Source: Parasedimentitalea denitrificans (GTDB lineage Bacteria; Pseudomonadota; Alphaproteobacteria; Rhodobacterales; Rhodobacteraceae). Taken from it: a stretch of 64,000 nucleotides of DNA. The position numbers and the translations under genes were made by a program. The stretch covers positions 1 to 64,000 of the forward strand of contig NZ_QHLQ01000002.1 in NCBI RefSeq assembly GCF_011813015.1, read 5' to 3'. This document shows positions 24,693 through 33,755 of this stretch, piece after piece. The notes below the pieces were generated by a model, which was not told where the DNA came from, did no database searches, and saw only the letters and a program-made list of their open reading frames with translations. How positions within the stretch are numbered: position 1 is the first letter of the stretch; each line of letters starts with the position of its first letter.

Positions 24693-25716
24693 ATACCAGT
24701 CCGCCCATTAGGGCAGATAGTTCCTCTTCGGCGGCGTCAATGTCAAGTTCAACAGGTTTTTGGCGGGCAGCAAGGGCACGCTCAGCGCGAATTTGCGCTG
24801 CTTCGGTCATGTCACCAGCGGCTTGTGCAACGGCTGCGCGATCAGCAAGGGGCCCATTACAATACAGCGCCACATCACATCCGGCATCAAGCGAAGCCCG
24901 CGCCAGATCTGCCGGAGCGCCCTTCAGAGCTTTCATTGAAATATCGTCGGTCATGATCAGGCCATCAAAGCCGATCTGATCTCGGATAAGGTTCATCATG
25001 ACCGGTGATATTGTCGCTGGGACTGGGTCGATATCCTCGTACACCAGATGTGCGGTCATCCCCATTGGCAGATCATTCAGCCTGCAGAACGCCTCGAAAT
25101 CGGTGGCTTGCAGGGTGGCCAGATCAGTGTCGACATGCGGCAAGCTTAGGTGGCTGTCCAAGGTCGACCGGCCATGACCCGGCATATGCTTCAACACCGG
25201 CAGCACTCCACCGTCCAGCAATCCCTGCGCTGCTGCGCGTCCAATTGTGGCAACAGCCTCGACATCGCTTCCATAGCAACGGTTTTTCAAAAAGGCATGG
25301 GTTTCATCAGCCGCAAGATCCACCATCGGGGCGCAATTGCTGTCGATCCCCAAGGCAAGTAGCTCGTCAGCGATCAGACGATAGCGTAAGTACATCGCAC
25401 GCGCGACAGGACCCAGTGCATCAGACGGATTGGCCTGAGCCGCTGCTCGTTCGACATGATCCAAAGGCGGCAACCATTGACGTGCCAAAGGCGGGCGCAG
25501 GCGTTGGACCCGGCCGCCTTCTTGGTCGATAGTGATCGGACAATCACGTCCGACTGCATTGCGGAAATCATCGCACAGGGCGCGGATCTGATCCGCTGTG
25601 TCAATGTTTCGGGCAAACAGAATGAATCCAAAAGGATTCACATCCCGAAAAAGGGCGATCTCTTCAGCAGTCAGTCGCAGGCTCTCGGCGTCGAGTATTG
25701 TCGCCCCGAACCGCAT
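24685..25716 (-). CDS. nagZ: Beta-N-acetylglucosaminidase, peptidoglycan recycling (GH3)
   Basis: NagZ removes N-acetylglucosamine from anhydromuropeptides in the cytoplasm. The 343-residue protein is a single GH3 barrel without the second domain of larger GH3 enzymes. The motifs ITIDQEGGRVQRL, KHMPGHGRS (the His/Asp dyad region) and MTDDISMKAL with the catalytic Asp nucleophile are all present. It touches the SPOR-domain gene upstream (shared base) and overlaps scpA downstream. Confidence 0.95.
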   Translation of the reverse strand: MRFGATILDAESLRLTAEEIALFRDVNPFGFILFARNIDTADQIRALCDDFRNAVGRDCPITIDQEGGRVQRLRPPLARQWLPPLDHVERAAAQANPSDALGPVARAMYLRYRLIADELLALGIDSNCAPMVDLAADETHAFLKNRCYGSDVEAVATIGRAAAQGLLDGGVLPVLKHMPGHGRSTLDSHLSLPHVDTDLATLQATDFEAFCRLNDLPMGMTAHLVYEDIDPVPATISPVMMNLIRDQIGFDGLIMTDDISMKALKGAPADLARASLDAGCDVALYCNGPLADRAAVAQAAGDMTEAAQIRAERALAARQKPVELDIDAAEEELSALMGGLVYG

Positions 25717-26828
25717 CAGCGAGTTGTCACAGGAATGCAGTCCGCCTTGCCAGCAACCAGCGTTGCACAGAAACGACGTGCACCAGACAGGTCCTCAAAC
25801 CCCATGGCCCGCAGTCTGTAAAATGTCCGCCCACCGCTTTCGGCTTTTTGGATAACGCGTTTCTTACCATCTAGATAGTCAGCAAACTGGCCATGAATAC
25901 GATCCCACTCTGCCCGAGCGACTTCTTCGCTTTCATAGGCGCCCAATTGAGCCAGACGGGTGCCAGCAGGCAAGCTCGCAGCATCTACTTCTAGCGTCGA
26001 GCGACCTTGCGAGGACGTAGCGCCACTTTGCGAGGGTGAGAAACGTGCAGGCCGTACCAGCGGTCGCAGCGATACTTTGACACCGGGTGCGTTCAACACA
26101 GCTGGGGATGGTGTAGCCACCACAGCAGTTCCAGTCACAATAGGTTGGATTGGTGCAGGTTGAACAATAGCGGGAGCCGAAACTGACGCGAGGGTTGTTT
26201 CAGCACCTCCCGGTGTGGATGCCATCGGCGTGGCACCCTCGGTTAGCGAGGCTACCAGTGCGTCGATTTCAGTGGCCTGCGTTGTAGTTTCAGTAGCGGG
26301 GCGCGTTTCAGCAGGAGTTGGAACGGGTACTACAGTTTCAGTACGGACCACCTTGGCCATAGGCACATCATCCTCAGCCAAGCTGAGAGAGGTTGGCGCC
26401 AAGGTCAACCTGTCAGCTGGATCAGATGCGATGCCATTTGCGGCAACGTCATTGACCGCCAAGCCTTGATTAACAGCGGCCTGACCACCCGGATTATCGG
26501 GCTGAACCCGCATCGGGCCTTCTAGCGAACGGACAACGGGCACTCCACTGACGTCACGTGCCACCAGCTTGTAGCCCCAGACACCGATACCAACGACCAA
26601 CGCCAAAGAGGCGGCGGCCCCCAGAAAGCCCAATGTCTTGGTGAAATCACCAGACGAAGCACCCGGTGCGCCTTGATTTACTGCAGGATGATCCGCCTGA
26701 CCGTAGGCCTGTGGATCATATTGCTGGTATTGCGATTGATACTGACCATCATGGGCCGCACCCCGAGAAGAGGGTGCACCCTGCAAAGAATAAGCCTGGC
26801 TATCGCCAGCTTGCGCGCTAAACGCCAT
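25716..26828 (-). CDS. SPOR-domain cell-division-associated protein
   Basis: The product has a Gln/Tyr-rich cytoplasmic N-terminus, one transmembrane helix (FLGAAASLALVVGIGVWGY), a long Pro/Thr/Val-rich periplasmic linker, and a C-terminal SPOR domain (RLAQLGAYESEEVARAEWDRI, then TFYRLRAMGFEDLSGARRF) that binds denuded septal peptidoglycan. I choose the ATG at 26826-26828 (370 residues) because GAGG lies 5 bases before it; an ATG ten codons earlier lacks such a site. It sits between argS and nagZ, its usual place in this lineage. Confidence 0.88.
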   Translation of the reverse strand: MAFSAQAGDSQAYSLQGAPSSRGAAHDGQYQSQYQQYDPQAYGQADHPAVNQGAPGASSGDFTKTLGFLGAAASLALVVGIGVWGYKLVARDVSGVPVVRSLEGPMRVQPDNPGGQAAVNQGLAVNDVAANGIASDPADRLTLAPTSLSLAEDDVPMAKVVRTETVVPVPTPAETRPATETTTQATEIDALVASLTEGATPMASTPGGAETTLASVSAPAIVQPAPIQPIVTGTAVVATPSPAVLNAPGVKVSLRPLVRPARFSPSQSGATSSQGRSTLEVDAASLPAGTRLAQLGAYESEEVARAEWDRIHGQFADYLDGKKRVIQKAESGGRTFYRLRAMGFEDLSGARRFCATLVAGKADCIPVTTR

Positions 26829-26913
26829 GTCCGCCTCACTGCCCATTTGATGCGTCATTGCGCATTTTTAGGGTCTCTAGAACTGCCTCAGACCAGCGTT
26901 GTGTGCGATTATG

Positions 26914-28659
26914 CTATCGCATCTCCTGCGCCGGCTTCACCCCTAGAATACCTAAACCGGAAGAAATAACAATCGAAACGGCCCGCGCGAGCGCCAAATT
27001 TGCATGTGTTGCCGATTGGCTGCTCGTGTTAACAAACCGTAAATTATCATTGGACTTGCCCAGATGGTACAGCCCGTGCAGGTCCGATGCCAAATCGTAC
27101 AGGTAGAAAGCCACGCGGTGCGGTTCATGGGTGCGCGCAGCGATATCGACCTGACGTGGCCACTCTGCCAGCTTCTTAGCCACAGCAATCTGGGCTTCAT
27201 CCGCGAGCAACGACAAGTCAGCACCAGATAGTGTCGCATCATCAGTCGCGACACCTTCGTCAGCGGCCTTGCGCATGGTCGAGCAGATCCGGGCATTTGC
27301 ATATTGCACGTAGAAAACCGGATTGTCCTTGGACTGCTCCAGCACCTTGGAGAAATCAAAGTCCAGCGGCGCGTCATTCTTACGGGTCAGCATCACAAAC
27401 CGAGTGACGTCAGCCCCTACCAGCTCAACCACGTCACGCAGGGTGACAAAAGTCCCTGCCCGCTTGGACATCTTGAACTCGGCACCGTCCTTGAACAGTT
27501 TGACCAGCTGGGTCAGTTTGATATCCAGCGGCACTTTGCCATCGGACAACGCCGAAACCGCCGCCTTCATCCGTTTGACGTAGCCACCGTGATCGGCACC
27601 AAAGACGTCGATCAGCATGTCAAAGCCCCGATCGACCTTGTCATAATGATAGGCGATGTCAGGTGCGAAATAGGTCCATGCACCATCAGATTTTTTCACC
27701 GGGCGATCCACGTCATCGCCGTGCTCAGTGGATTTGAACAGCGTCTGCTCACGTGGCTCCCAATCTTCGGGCTTTTTCCCTTTTGGTGGCTCTAACACGC
27801 CTTCGTAGATCAGGCCTTTGTCGTCCAGTTCACCAATAGCAGCTTCGATCCGACCTGTGCCATACAGCGACTTTTCCGAATAGAACTTGTCCATCACCAC
27901 GCCCAGTGATTTCAGGTCGGCCCGGATCAACTCCATCATTGCATCGGTCGAGAACGTCCGAACCTCTTGCAGCCAGACATCCTCGGGCTGGTCAACATAG
28001 GCATCGCCCACCTTGTCCTTTAGTGCCTTGCCTGTCTCGATCAAATAATCGCCGGGATAAGTACCATCGGGGAAGGCAACCTCTTGGCCGTGTGCCTCAA
28101 GATAACGCAAGTAGACAGACCGCGCCAAAACGTCGACCTGACCGCCGCCATCGTTGATGTAGTATTCGCGAGTCACGTCATAACCGGCAAAATCCAGCAG
28201 GCTGGCCAAAGCATCGCCAAAAACCGCGCCACGGGTATGGCCCACGTGCAGCGGCCCGGTTGGGTTGGCCGAGACATACTCGACATTGACTTTCAGCCCC
28301 TGCCCCATGTCGGACCGGCCAAAATCAAGACCAGCGCCAAGCACAGTTTTCGGAATGCCTTGCCATATCGACGCTGCCAGACGCAGGTTCAAGAACCCCG
28401 GCCCGGCAACCTCGGCCGATGTAATCCGGTCGTCTTCTGCCAGCTTGGCAGCCAGAGCTTCTGCAATATCACGCGGCTTCTTCTTAGCAGGCTTTGCCAG
28501 AACCATCGCTGCATTGGTAGCCATGTCGCCATGAGCCGCATCTCGAGGAGGCTCGACTGCAACATTTCGCAGATCAAGATCTGCGGGAAGGCTACCCTCT
28601 GACGCCATTGCGTCGAGGCTTTCAATCACAAGCGAGCGAATATCTGTAAACAGGTTCAT
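26914..28659 (-). CDS. argS: Arginyl-tRNA synthetase
   Basis: This 581-residue class I aminoacyl-tRNA synthetase carries the N-terminal Add-1 domain (residues 1-85), the HIGH-type motif as HVGHTRG, the [17 protein letters not shown] segment and a KMSKRAG loop. The C-terminal DALR anticodon-binding domain ends with [18 protein letters not shown]. It heads the argS–SPOR–nagZ–scpAB run on the minus strand. Confidence 0.97.
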   Translation of the reverse strand: MNLFTDIRSLVIESLDAMASEGSLPADLDLRNVAVEPPRDAAHGDMATNAAMVLAKPAKKKPRDIAEALAAKLAEDDRITSAEVAGPGFLNLRLAASIWQGIPKTVLGAGLDFGRSDMGQGLKVNVEYVSANPTGPLHVGHTRGAVFGDALASLLDFAGYDVTREYYINDGGGQVDVLARSVYLRYLEAHGQEVAFPDGTYPGDYLIETGKALKDKVGDAYVDQPEDVWLQEVRTFSTDAMMELIRADLKSLGVVMDKFYSEKSLYGTGRIEAAIGELDDKGLIYEGVLEPPKGKKPEDWEPREQTLFKSTEHGDDVDRPVKKSDGAWTYFAPDIAYHYDKVDRGFDMLIDVFGADHGGYVKRMKAAVSALSDGKVPLDIKLTQLVKLFKDGAEFKMSKRAGTFVTLRDVVELVGADVTRFVMLTRKNDAPLDFDFSKVLEQSKDNPVFYVQYANARICSTMRKAADEGVATDDATLSGADLSLLADEAQIAVAKKLAEWPRQVDIAARTHEPHRVAFYLYDLASDLHGLYHLGKSNDNLRFVNTSSQSATHANLALARAVSIVISSGLGILGVKPAQEMR

Positions 28660-28726
28660 GTCTAGCGTCCCATTGGTTCAGTCATGCGGAGTATCACGCC
28701 CAGCCCAAGGGTCAACCATGCAAGCC

Positions 28727-29026
28727 CTATAGAACGACACTCTGGTCTTCCAAAATCTTCCCCCAGGCATAGATTTCATAGGTTCGATGTTCTGGAAAAT
28801 AGAATGGGTCCGCGGATATCAGCCGTTCAACTGCATCCTTGTCTGCAACTTCAACAACCCACATAGCCCCACAGAATGCGCTGTCTGGATCAGGCTTCAA
28901 GCCACCACCGATCCGCAACTCAGGATGCGCCCTGGCAAAGGCGACATGCGCATCTCGCAACTTCCGCTCTGCCCGAACGGCCAGCATAGCTTCACTGTCT
29001 TTGAAAATCACAACCCATCTCACCAT
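28727..29026 (-). CDS. YciI-like protein, first of a tandem pair
   Basis: This 99-residue protein has the ferredoxin-like YCII fold: WVVIFKDSEAMLAVRAERK, a central PDSAFCGAMWVVEVADKDAVERLISADPF block and a C-terminal TYEIYAWG strand. YCII proteins are small and poorly characterised; some act as dehydrochlorinase-like enzymes with a His-Asp pair. It lies between argS and dgt, next to a second YciI-like gene with the same layout. Confidence 0.8.
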   Translation of the reverse strand: MVRWVVIFKDSEAMLAVRAERKLRDAHVAFARAHPELRIGGGLKPDPDSAFCGAMWVVEVADKDAVERLISADPFYFPEHRTYEIYAWGKILEDQSVVL

Positions 29027-29110
29027 AGTAACCTCTTAAAAAAACTGGGGTTTCGAAAATTCAGATTGGATAGAAAAGCTACCTACCAGTTGGCTGCTCA
29101 GACTTACCCT

Positions 29111-29413
29111 TTAGCCCTGCGGAACGCTTTTAGGTTCGGCATCTTGCTTTGGGACTGAGATCTGATACCGACGCAGTGCCGGGCTATAATACGGATCCTT
29201 CACTACCAGGTTTTCAACATCGGCATGGGTCTCGGCCTCGACGGTCCAAATGGCCCCTGGGAAATCCTGCATTGGGCGTATCGCCATAGGACCGCCAATC
29301 TGCAGGCTCGGGTTTGCCCGGACATAGGCGATATGCGCCATCCGCCGTGTTTTATTGGCGCGAATTTTGGTCATTTCAGGAGAATCCTGAAAAATAACGG
29401 TCCAAACTGTCAT
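29111..29413 (-). CDS. YciI-like protein, second of a tandem pair
   Basis: The 100-residue product parallels its neighbour: VWTVIFQDSPEMTKIRANKT at the start, DFPGAIWTVEAETHADVENLVVKDPYY in the middle, and a C-terminal RRYQISV strand. I start at the ATG at 29411-29413 because it aligns the two N-termini, although the frame is open 28 codons further upstream. The two copies probably arose by duplication and have diverged. Function unknown. Confidence 0.8.
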   Translation of the reverse strand: MTVWTVIFQDSPEMTKIRANKTRRMAHIAYVRANPSLQIGGPMAIRPMQDFPGAIWTVEAETHADVENLVVKDPYYSPALRRYQISVPKQDAEPKSVPQG

Positions 29414-29515
29414 ATTAGGCCCTCTGCTGATCCCCCTGAAAAAAGAGAATAATACGCAGAGGTCATAGGGCCAGTTTTCGGCCCGCCATATTTCCAACCA
29501 TTAGAATCCGCAGCG

Positions 29516-30670
29516 CTATTTGCTGACCTCAAGCCCCATGATCAACCGCTGATGCTCTTGCAGGGCAAAACGATCAGTCATACCAGCGATATAGTCAGAC
29601 ACGACGCGCGCTAGGGCTACTTCACTATCGGCAGCGTTAACCTCGGCATGCCAGCGATCTGGCATTTGCAGTGGCGTTTTCAGGTAATAGGGAAACAAGG
29701 CCTCGACCACCTTACTGACCTCTGACCGCTTCACCATAACTGACGGAGCCCGGTACATCCGGGTAAACAGAAACGCCCGGATCTCTTTCAGCTCGGTCCA
29801 AATTTGGTCCGAGAACTGGACAACAGGGTGGTCCAGCGCGCGCACGGCCTCGACGCTTTGCACACCGGTTTCGGCAATCAGCTCGCGCGAGGTGTCGATG
29901 ACATCCCCGACCATAACGCCAAACACCCGACGCAGGGCCTCGTGTCGACGCCGACTTGGGTCCAGTCCGGGATACAGACGGTCCACCTCGGCATAGGCAG
30001 GCCCAATCATCGGCAGCTCTGCAATATCGGCGTCAGTGAACAGGCCCGCGCGCAAACCGTCATGCAGATCGTGATTGTTATAAGCAACGTCATCAGCCAA
30101 GGCCGCCACCTGCGCCTCGGCGCTGGCATGAGTGTGCAATTCAAGATCGTGGATGGCGTTGTAGTCAGACAGCGCATAGGGCAACTCACCCACGACCGGG
30201 CCATTATGTTTGGCTATCGCCTCCAGTGTCTCCCATGTCAGGTTCAGTCCGTCGAATTCAGCATAGTGCCGTTCAAGCGCTGTCACGATGCGGATGGCCT
30301 GCGCATTGTGGTCAAACCCACCATAGGGCGCCATCAGGTCATGCAACGCATCCTCACCCGTATGACCAAATGGTGTATGGCCAAGATCATGCGCCAAGGC
30401 CACTGCCTCGGTCAGCTCCTGGTTCAACCCCAGCACCCGCGCAATCGTCCGCCCGACCTGTGCCACCTCTATCGTGTGGGTCAGCCGGGTGCGGTAATTG
30501 TCGCCTTCATGTTCAACAAATACCTGCGTCTTGTGTTTTAACCGCCGAAAGGCGCTGGCATGGATGATCCGGTCCCGATCACGTTGGAAAGGCGAACGAA
30601 AACTGCTCTCGTCCTCGTCGACCAATCGTCCACGAGTATTCTCTGGCTTTGAGGCATAAGGCGCATGCAT
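29516..30670 (-). CDS. dgt: Deoxyguanosinetriphosphate triphosphohydrolase-like protein
   Basis: The 384-residue HD-domain phosphohydrolase carries the histidine and aspartate metal ligands in RTRLTHTIEVAQ and ALAHDLGHTPFGHTG, plus the later ALADDVAYNNHDLHDGL motif. dGTPases hydrolyse dNTPs to the nucleoside and tripolyphosphate and help set dNTP pools. Many alphaproteobacterial members are called dGTPase-like because specificity varies. The frame extends 70 codons upstream over the Fe-S carrier promoter; the ATG at 30668-30670 gives the family start (MHAPYAS). Confidence 0.92.
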   Translation of the reverse strand: MHAPYASKPENTRGRLVDEDESSFRSPFQRDRDRIIHASAFRRLKHKTQVFVEHEGDNYRTRLTHTIEVAQVGRTIARVLGLNQELTEAVALAHDLGHTPFGHTGEDALHDLMAPYGGFDHNAQAIRIVTALERHYAEFDGLNLTWETLEAIAKHNGPVVGELPYALSDYNAIHDLELHTHASAEAQVAALADDVAYNNHDLHDGLRAGLFTDADIAELPMIGPAYAEVDRLYPGLDPSRRRHEALRRVFGVMVGDVIDTSRELIAETGVQSVEAVRALDHPVVQFSDQIWTELKEIRAFLFTRMYRAPSVMVKRSEVSKVVEALFPYYLKTPLQMPDRWHAEVNAADSEVALARVVSDYIAGMTDRFALQEHQRLIMGLEVSK

Positions 30671-30760
30671 CTTAAATCTTTTCCTTTGCAAATCTTGTCG
30701 CCCGACCTTTACCTTTCTATATAATGACCTGCACCGCAACAGAACTTCGTGGAGATGGGA

Positions 30761-31084
30761 ATGCAACTGCCACCAAAAGTAACCGACCGCGCCTTTGCCC
30801 GCTTGGCAGAGATCGGCGCAGCCGGTCAGGGTCAGGCCTTGCGCATCGCCGTCGAAGGCGGCGGGTGTTCCGGGTTTCAATACGAAATTGAACTGGACAG
30901 CGCCAAAAATGACGATTTGGTGCTAGAGGGCCAGGGCGAGAAGGTTGTTGTAGATGCCGTATCGCTGCCATTCCTTGAAAACGCTGTGATTGATTTCACT
31001 GAAGAGCTGATTGGCGCGCGTTTCACCATCGAAAACCCAAACGCCACATCCAGTTGCGGTTGTGGCACGTCGTTCTCGATGTAA
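30761..31084 (+). CDS. A-type iron-sulfur cluster carrier (IscA/ErpA family)
   Basis: The 107-residue protein carries the three cluster-binding cysteines of A-type carriers: GGGCSGFQYEIEL and the C-terminal SSCGCGTSF. Such proteins deliver Fe-S clusters to targets. A GTG and an ATG lie just upstream in frame, but GGAG at 30751-30754 is correctly spaced only for the ATG at 30761. It is divergent from dgt. ErpA is the likeliest member, as no isc or suf genes adjoin it. Confidence 0.9.
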   Translation: MQLPPKVTDRAFARLAEIGAAGQGQALRIAVEGGGCSGFQYEIELDSAKNDDLVLEGQGEKVVVDAVSLPFLENAVIDFTEELIGARFTIENPNATSSCGCGTSFSM

Positions 31085-31116
31085 ATAACCCTGTGATCTG
31101 CACGACTTGCCGGCCA

Positions 31117-32187
31117 CTACCCCAGGGCCGCACCAGCACGCGCAAATCCTTCAAAGAAGCTTTCAAAATTGCGGGTACTGTTTTCTGCGGCGTTTAAAAC
31201 TTCATGCGCCTCTTCGCTTAGGCCGGATTCTAAATGGCTCCGCATCACCGACCAATCAGCGCTTCTGTGGTCATGCATTTCAAACAACATCTGCGACATC
31301 TGCCTTAGTGGGCCTACTTGAACAGCACTCTGCCTGACTTGCATTGGCCCTGTCTGCACCACATGGGTAAAATAGGGCCGCTGGATTGTCGCCATCAGCC
31401 AGTTGCACACAAAATAATCGTGGTATGCACCCCCCCCCTGCCCTTGCTCGACATCTGTCAGGACAAACCCAGCGGTCTGCTGTTGAAGCCAAGCCAGCCA
31501 TTGTGAAGGCGGCAGCTTGCCTGCGTAGTGTATTGCAATGCAGATCTCTGCCAACAGATCCGAATTCTGATCCAGATAGGCCAGCAAGCCGGCGTATTCC
31601 AGGCTGACGAAGGCTTTCTGATCCAATCGGGGGTCAATGCGGCCGTATTCAGACAGATAGAAAACGATATGCGTCAGCTCGTAGGCCGCCTTGCGATTGG
31701 GTATCGCAAAGGTTTCAAAGCGATTGATAAAGCTCCGCAAACGGCGTTCTAATGCTACAGGATCGCTCACACCGGATATACCGCGCCGTTTCATGAGTCG
31801 GTGCGCCTCGGCACGTTGCAAATCTGACAATTCAGATTCGGCCAATCCCTCACGCGCGACCCAGTGGGCTACATCTTCCGCTTTGTTTCCTGACAACCCC
31901 AGATCCTCAAGATCCAGGCAGATCGATAGAATAAAGCGGTAATACTGTTGGAAGAAGTTAATCTGATCTTCGATTTGGTTATAGAAACCAATCATGGGCC
32001 TAAATTGGTCTTCTGTTAGCTTGGCCCCGGTGCATTCCAGAATATTCAGCAGTTCGGCATTTTCCTTTAACCAGAACACATCGCCCTGCTGTCGCCGGTG
32101 TTGTGAAAAGTTAGAGATCAGAGCCGTGCATTGCTGATCAAAACCAACTGTTGGCCGTGGCGCCCTGAGTGGAATGACGTTTGACAT
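31117..32187 (-). CDS. Uncharacterised helical protein encoded with a 21-residue-repeat protein
   Basis: The 356-residue protein is predicted almost wholly helical, rich in Gln, Phe, Tyr and Leu, with no signal peptide or membrane span. Segments such as FYNQIEDQINFFQQYYRFIL and a conserved-looking CNWLMATIQRPYFTHVV stretch give no match to a catalytic motif I know. It may belong to an uncharacterised Rhodobacterales family (I think of DUF6902, unverified). AAGGA lies 8 bases before the ATG. It follows the repeat-protein gene by 63 bases on the same strand and is surely cotranscribed, so a role in making, binding or modifying that protein is the natural hypothesis. It converges on the Fe-S carrier gene. 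Confidence 0.7.
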   Translation of the reverse strand: MSNVIPLRAPRPTVGFDQQCTALISNFSQHRRQQGDVFWLKENAELLNILECTGAKLTEDQFRPMIGFYNQIEDQINFFQQYYRFILSICLDLEDLGLSGNKAEDVAHWVAREGLAESELSDLQRAEAHRLMKRRGISGVSDPVALERRLRSFINRFETFAIPNRKAAYELTHIVFYLSEYGRIDPRLDQKAFVSLEYAGLLAYLDQNSDLLAEICIAIHYAGKLPPSQWLAWLQQQTAGFVLTDVEQGQGGGAYHDYFVCNWLMATIQRPYFTHVVQTGPMQVRQSAVQVGPLRQMSQMLFEMHDHRSADWSVMRSHLESGLSEEAHEVLNAAENSTRNFESFFEGFARAGAALG

Positions 32188-32250
32188 AAAACTGCTTCCT
32201 TTCATTCCACGTGAACCAAGGCGCCCCATTTGTTGGAGCGGCGTGCCTGT

Positions 32251-32544
32251 TTAGCTGCCGGAAGAGAACATGTGCGTTCCGTCACCCAAAGTGGTCAGCT
32301 GAAGGCGTACAGGAGCAGAACCTGAGGAAAACAACTGAGTGCCGTCACCGGACAGGCTGTCTGACGCACAGGCCGGAGCGGCCCCTGAAGAGAACGAACC
32401 TGTCACCTCTCCGTCGAGGATATCTGTGCTCAATTCAGCGATGGAGCCAGAGGAAAACAACGCGGTACCGTCACCATCAAAAAGGCTGGATGCACAGGAA
32501 GTCTGTGTAGTTGCGAAGGCTTCATTTTTGCGAAGGGCGGTCAT
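32251..32544 (-). CDS. 97-residue protein of four tandem 21-residue repeats (GDGTxLFSSGS)
   Basis: A 13-residue leader (MTALRKNEAFATT) is followed by four repeats of exactly 21 residues, and the last ends at the stop codon. Each unit finishes with a version of G-D-G-T-x-L-F-S-S-G-S; unit 2 is the most diverged (GEVTGSFSSGA). Units 1 and 3 contain one cysteine each. AAGGAG lies 7 bases before this ATG, which fixes the start. There is no signal peptide or membrane segment. The layout of short leader plus regular Ser/Thr/Gly-rich repeats is compatible with a modified-peptide precursor, a beta-solenoid-like or assembly protein, or a multivalent scaffold. I do not know its function; it may correspond to a DUF6749-type family, which I cannot verify. 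Confidence 0.75.
   Translation of the reverse strand: MTALRKNEAFATTQTSCASSLFDGDGTALFSSGSIAELSTDILDGEVTGSFSSGAAPACASDSLSGDGTQLFSSGSAPVRLQLTTLGDGTHMFSSGS
32254..32505 (-). repeat. Four 63-bp tandem repeats inside the repeat-protein gene
   Basis: Units at 32443-32505, 32380-32442, 32317-32379 and 32254-32316 encode the four 21-residue repeats in order. Units 1, 3 and 4 share clear DNA similarity where the GDGT and FSSGS codons lie; unit 2 is diverged. The period is exact, with no insertions. Confidence 0.9.
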
Positions 32545-32610
32545 GGGAAAACTCCTTGAACTGGTTAACTTAACGCCGTCAATTCCTACACTCATAACGT
32601 GCAAAAAAGA

Positions 32611-32639
32611 CTAACACGGTCCAATTAAATTCAACTCAA
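32611..32639 (-). promoter_or_regulatory. Sigma-70-like promoter of the repeat-protein operon
   Basis: On the minus strand TTGAGT (32634-32639), a 17-base spacer and TGTTAG (32611-32616) lie about 67 bases upstream of the repeat-protein ATG in AT-rich DNA. The -10 match is moderate. Confidence 0.45.
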
Positions 32640-32762
32640 CGCAAAATTTTAGTGATTTCATTTCACAACCCACTGAAATAAATACTCAATAAAACATCAC
32701 AAATGACAGGCGAAAAACATGCCGCCTCCGCAAAAACGCAAAGCTTCTTTATGCAGCCCAAG

Positions 32763-32790
32763 GTTGATTTTGCGATTAATCAAAATCAAC
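32763..32790. promoter_or_regulatory. Perfect 10-bp inverted repeat between the repeat-protein operon and xthA
   Basis: GTTGATTTTG and CAAAATCAAC flank an 8-base spacer CGATTAAT. The element lies about 105 bases before xthA and about 220 bases upstream of the repeat-protein gene. It could be an operator for either side. No T-run follows that would make it a typical terminator. Confidence 0.5.
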
Positions 32791-32894
32791 TCAGGTACTA
32801 GCAAGTCGATTCGGTGCCGATAATTGATTCGTTCGCTTGCCCCTGCGCCCAACATAAGCGATAGATCTGAACAAGCCTTTACAGGAGACCCGAG

Positions 32895-33701
32895 ATGAAA
32901 ATTGCCAGCTTCAATATCAATGGCATCAAAGCCCGCTCCGCGGCTCTTCCTGCCTGGCTGGATGACGCCCAACCCGATGTGGTTCTGCTGCAAGAAGTCA
33001 AATCTGTCGATGAGGCGTTCCCCCGTGAATTGTTCGAGGACCGGGGCTATAACGTGGAAACCCACGGCCAAAAGGGCTTCAACGGTGTCGCGATCCTATC
33101 TAAGCTACCGCTAGAAGATGTAACCCGCGGATTACCTGGTGATGACGATGACGTGCAGGCCCGCTGGATCGAAGCAACTGTGGTTGGCAAGCAGGCGCTG
33201 CGTGTCTGTGGATTGTACCTGCCAAACGGAAATCCCGTTGAAATTCAGGAAGACGGTACGCCAGTGCCGGGTGGCAAATACGATTATAAGTTACGCTGGA
33301 TGCAGCGATTGCAGGCCCGCGCGGCCGAGTTGATGTCAGGCGACGCCCCTGCCCTTATGGCCGGTGACTACAACATCATTCCGCAGGCGGAAGATGCCAA
33401 GCGACCTGAGGTCTGGGTAGAGGATGCCTTGCACCGGCCAGAAAGCCGCGCCGCTTATCAGCGTATCGTCAACCTAGGCTTTACCGAGGCATTTCGTGCC
33501 CGACATCAGGGGCCAGGTCATTATTCGTTCTGGGATTATCAGGCCGGTGCCTGGAACAAAGACGACGGCATCCGCATCGACCACTTCCTGCTAACCCCTC
33601 AGGCTGCGGACCTTTTGCTAGACTGCCAAATCGACAGACAGGTGCGCGCTGGTGAAAAACCATCGGACCACGTGCCCATCTGGGTCGAACTGGACCTCTG
33701 A
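32895..33701 (+). CDS. xthA: Exodeoxyribonuclease III / AP endonuclease
   Basis: The 268-residue base-excision-repair enzyme cuts at abasic sites and removes 3' blocking groups. The EEP fold motifs are all present: MKIASFNINGIKAR, LLQEVKS (metal-binding glutamate), AGDYNIIP and the terminal KPSDHVPIWVEL with the catalytic Asp-His. The ribosome binding site AGGAG lies 7 bases upstream. It appears monocistronic. Confidence 0.96.
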   Translation: MKIASFNINGIKARSAALPAWLDDAQPDVVLLQEVKSVDEAFPRELFEDRGYNVETHGQKGFNGVAILSKLPLEDVTRGLPGDDDDVQARWIEATVVGKQALRVCGLYLPNGNPVEIQEDGTPVPGGKYDYKLRWMQRLQARAAELMSGDAPALMAGDYNIIPQAEDAKRPEVWVEDALHRPESRAAYQRIVNLGFTEAFRARHQGPGHYSFWDYQAGAWNKDDGIRIDHFLLTPQAADLLLDCQIDRQVRAGEKPSDHVPIWVELDL

Positions 33702-33755
33702 ATTTGGCAAGATGAAGATACACGATTGCGCTTAAACCCTATGGCATGGGCACAA

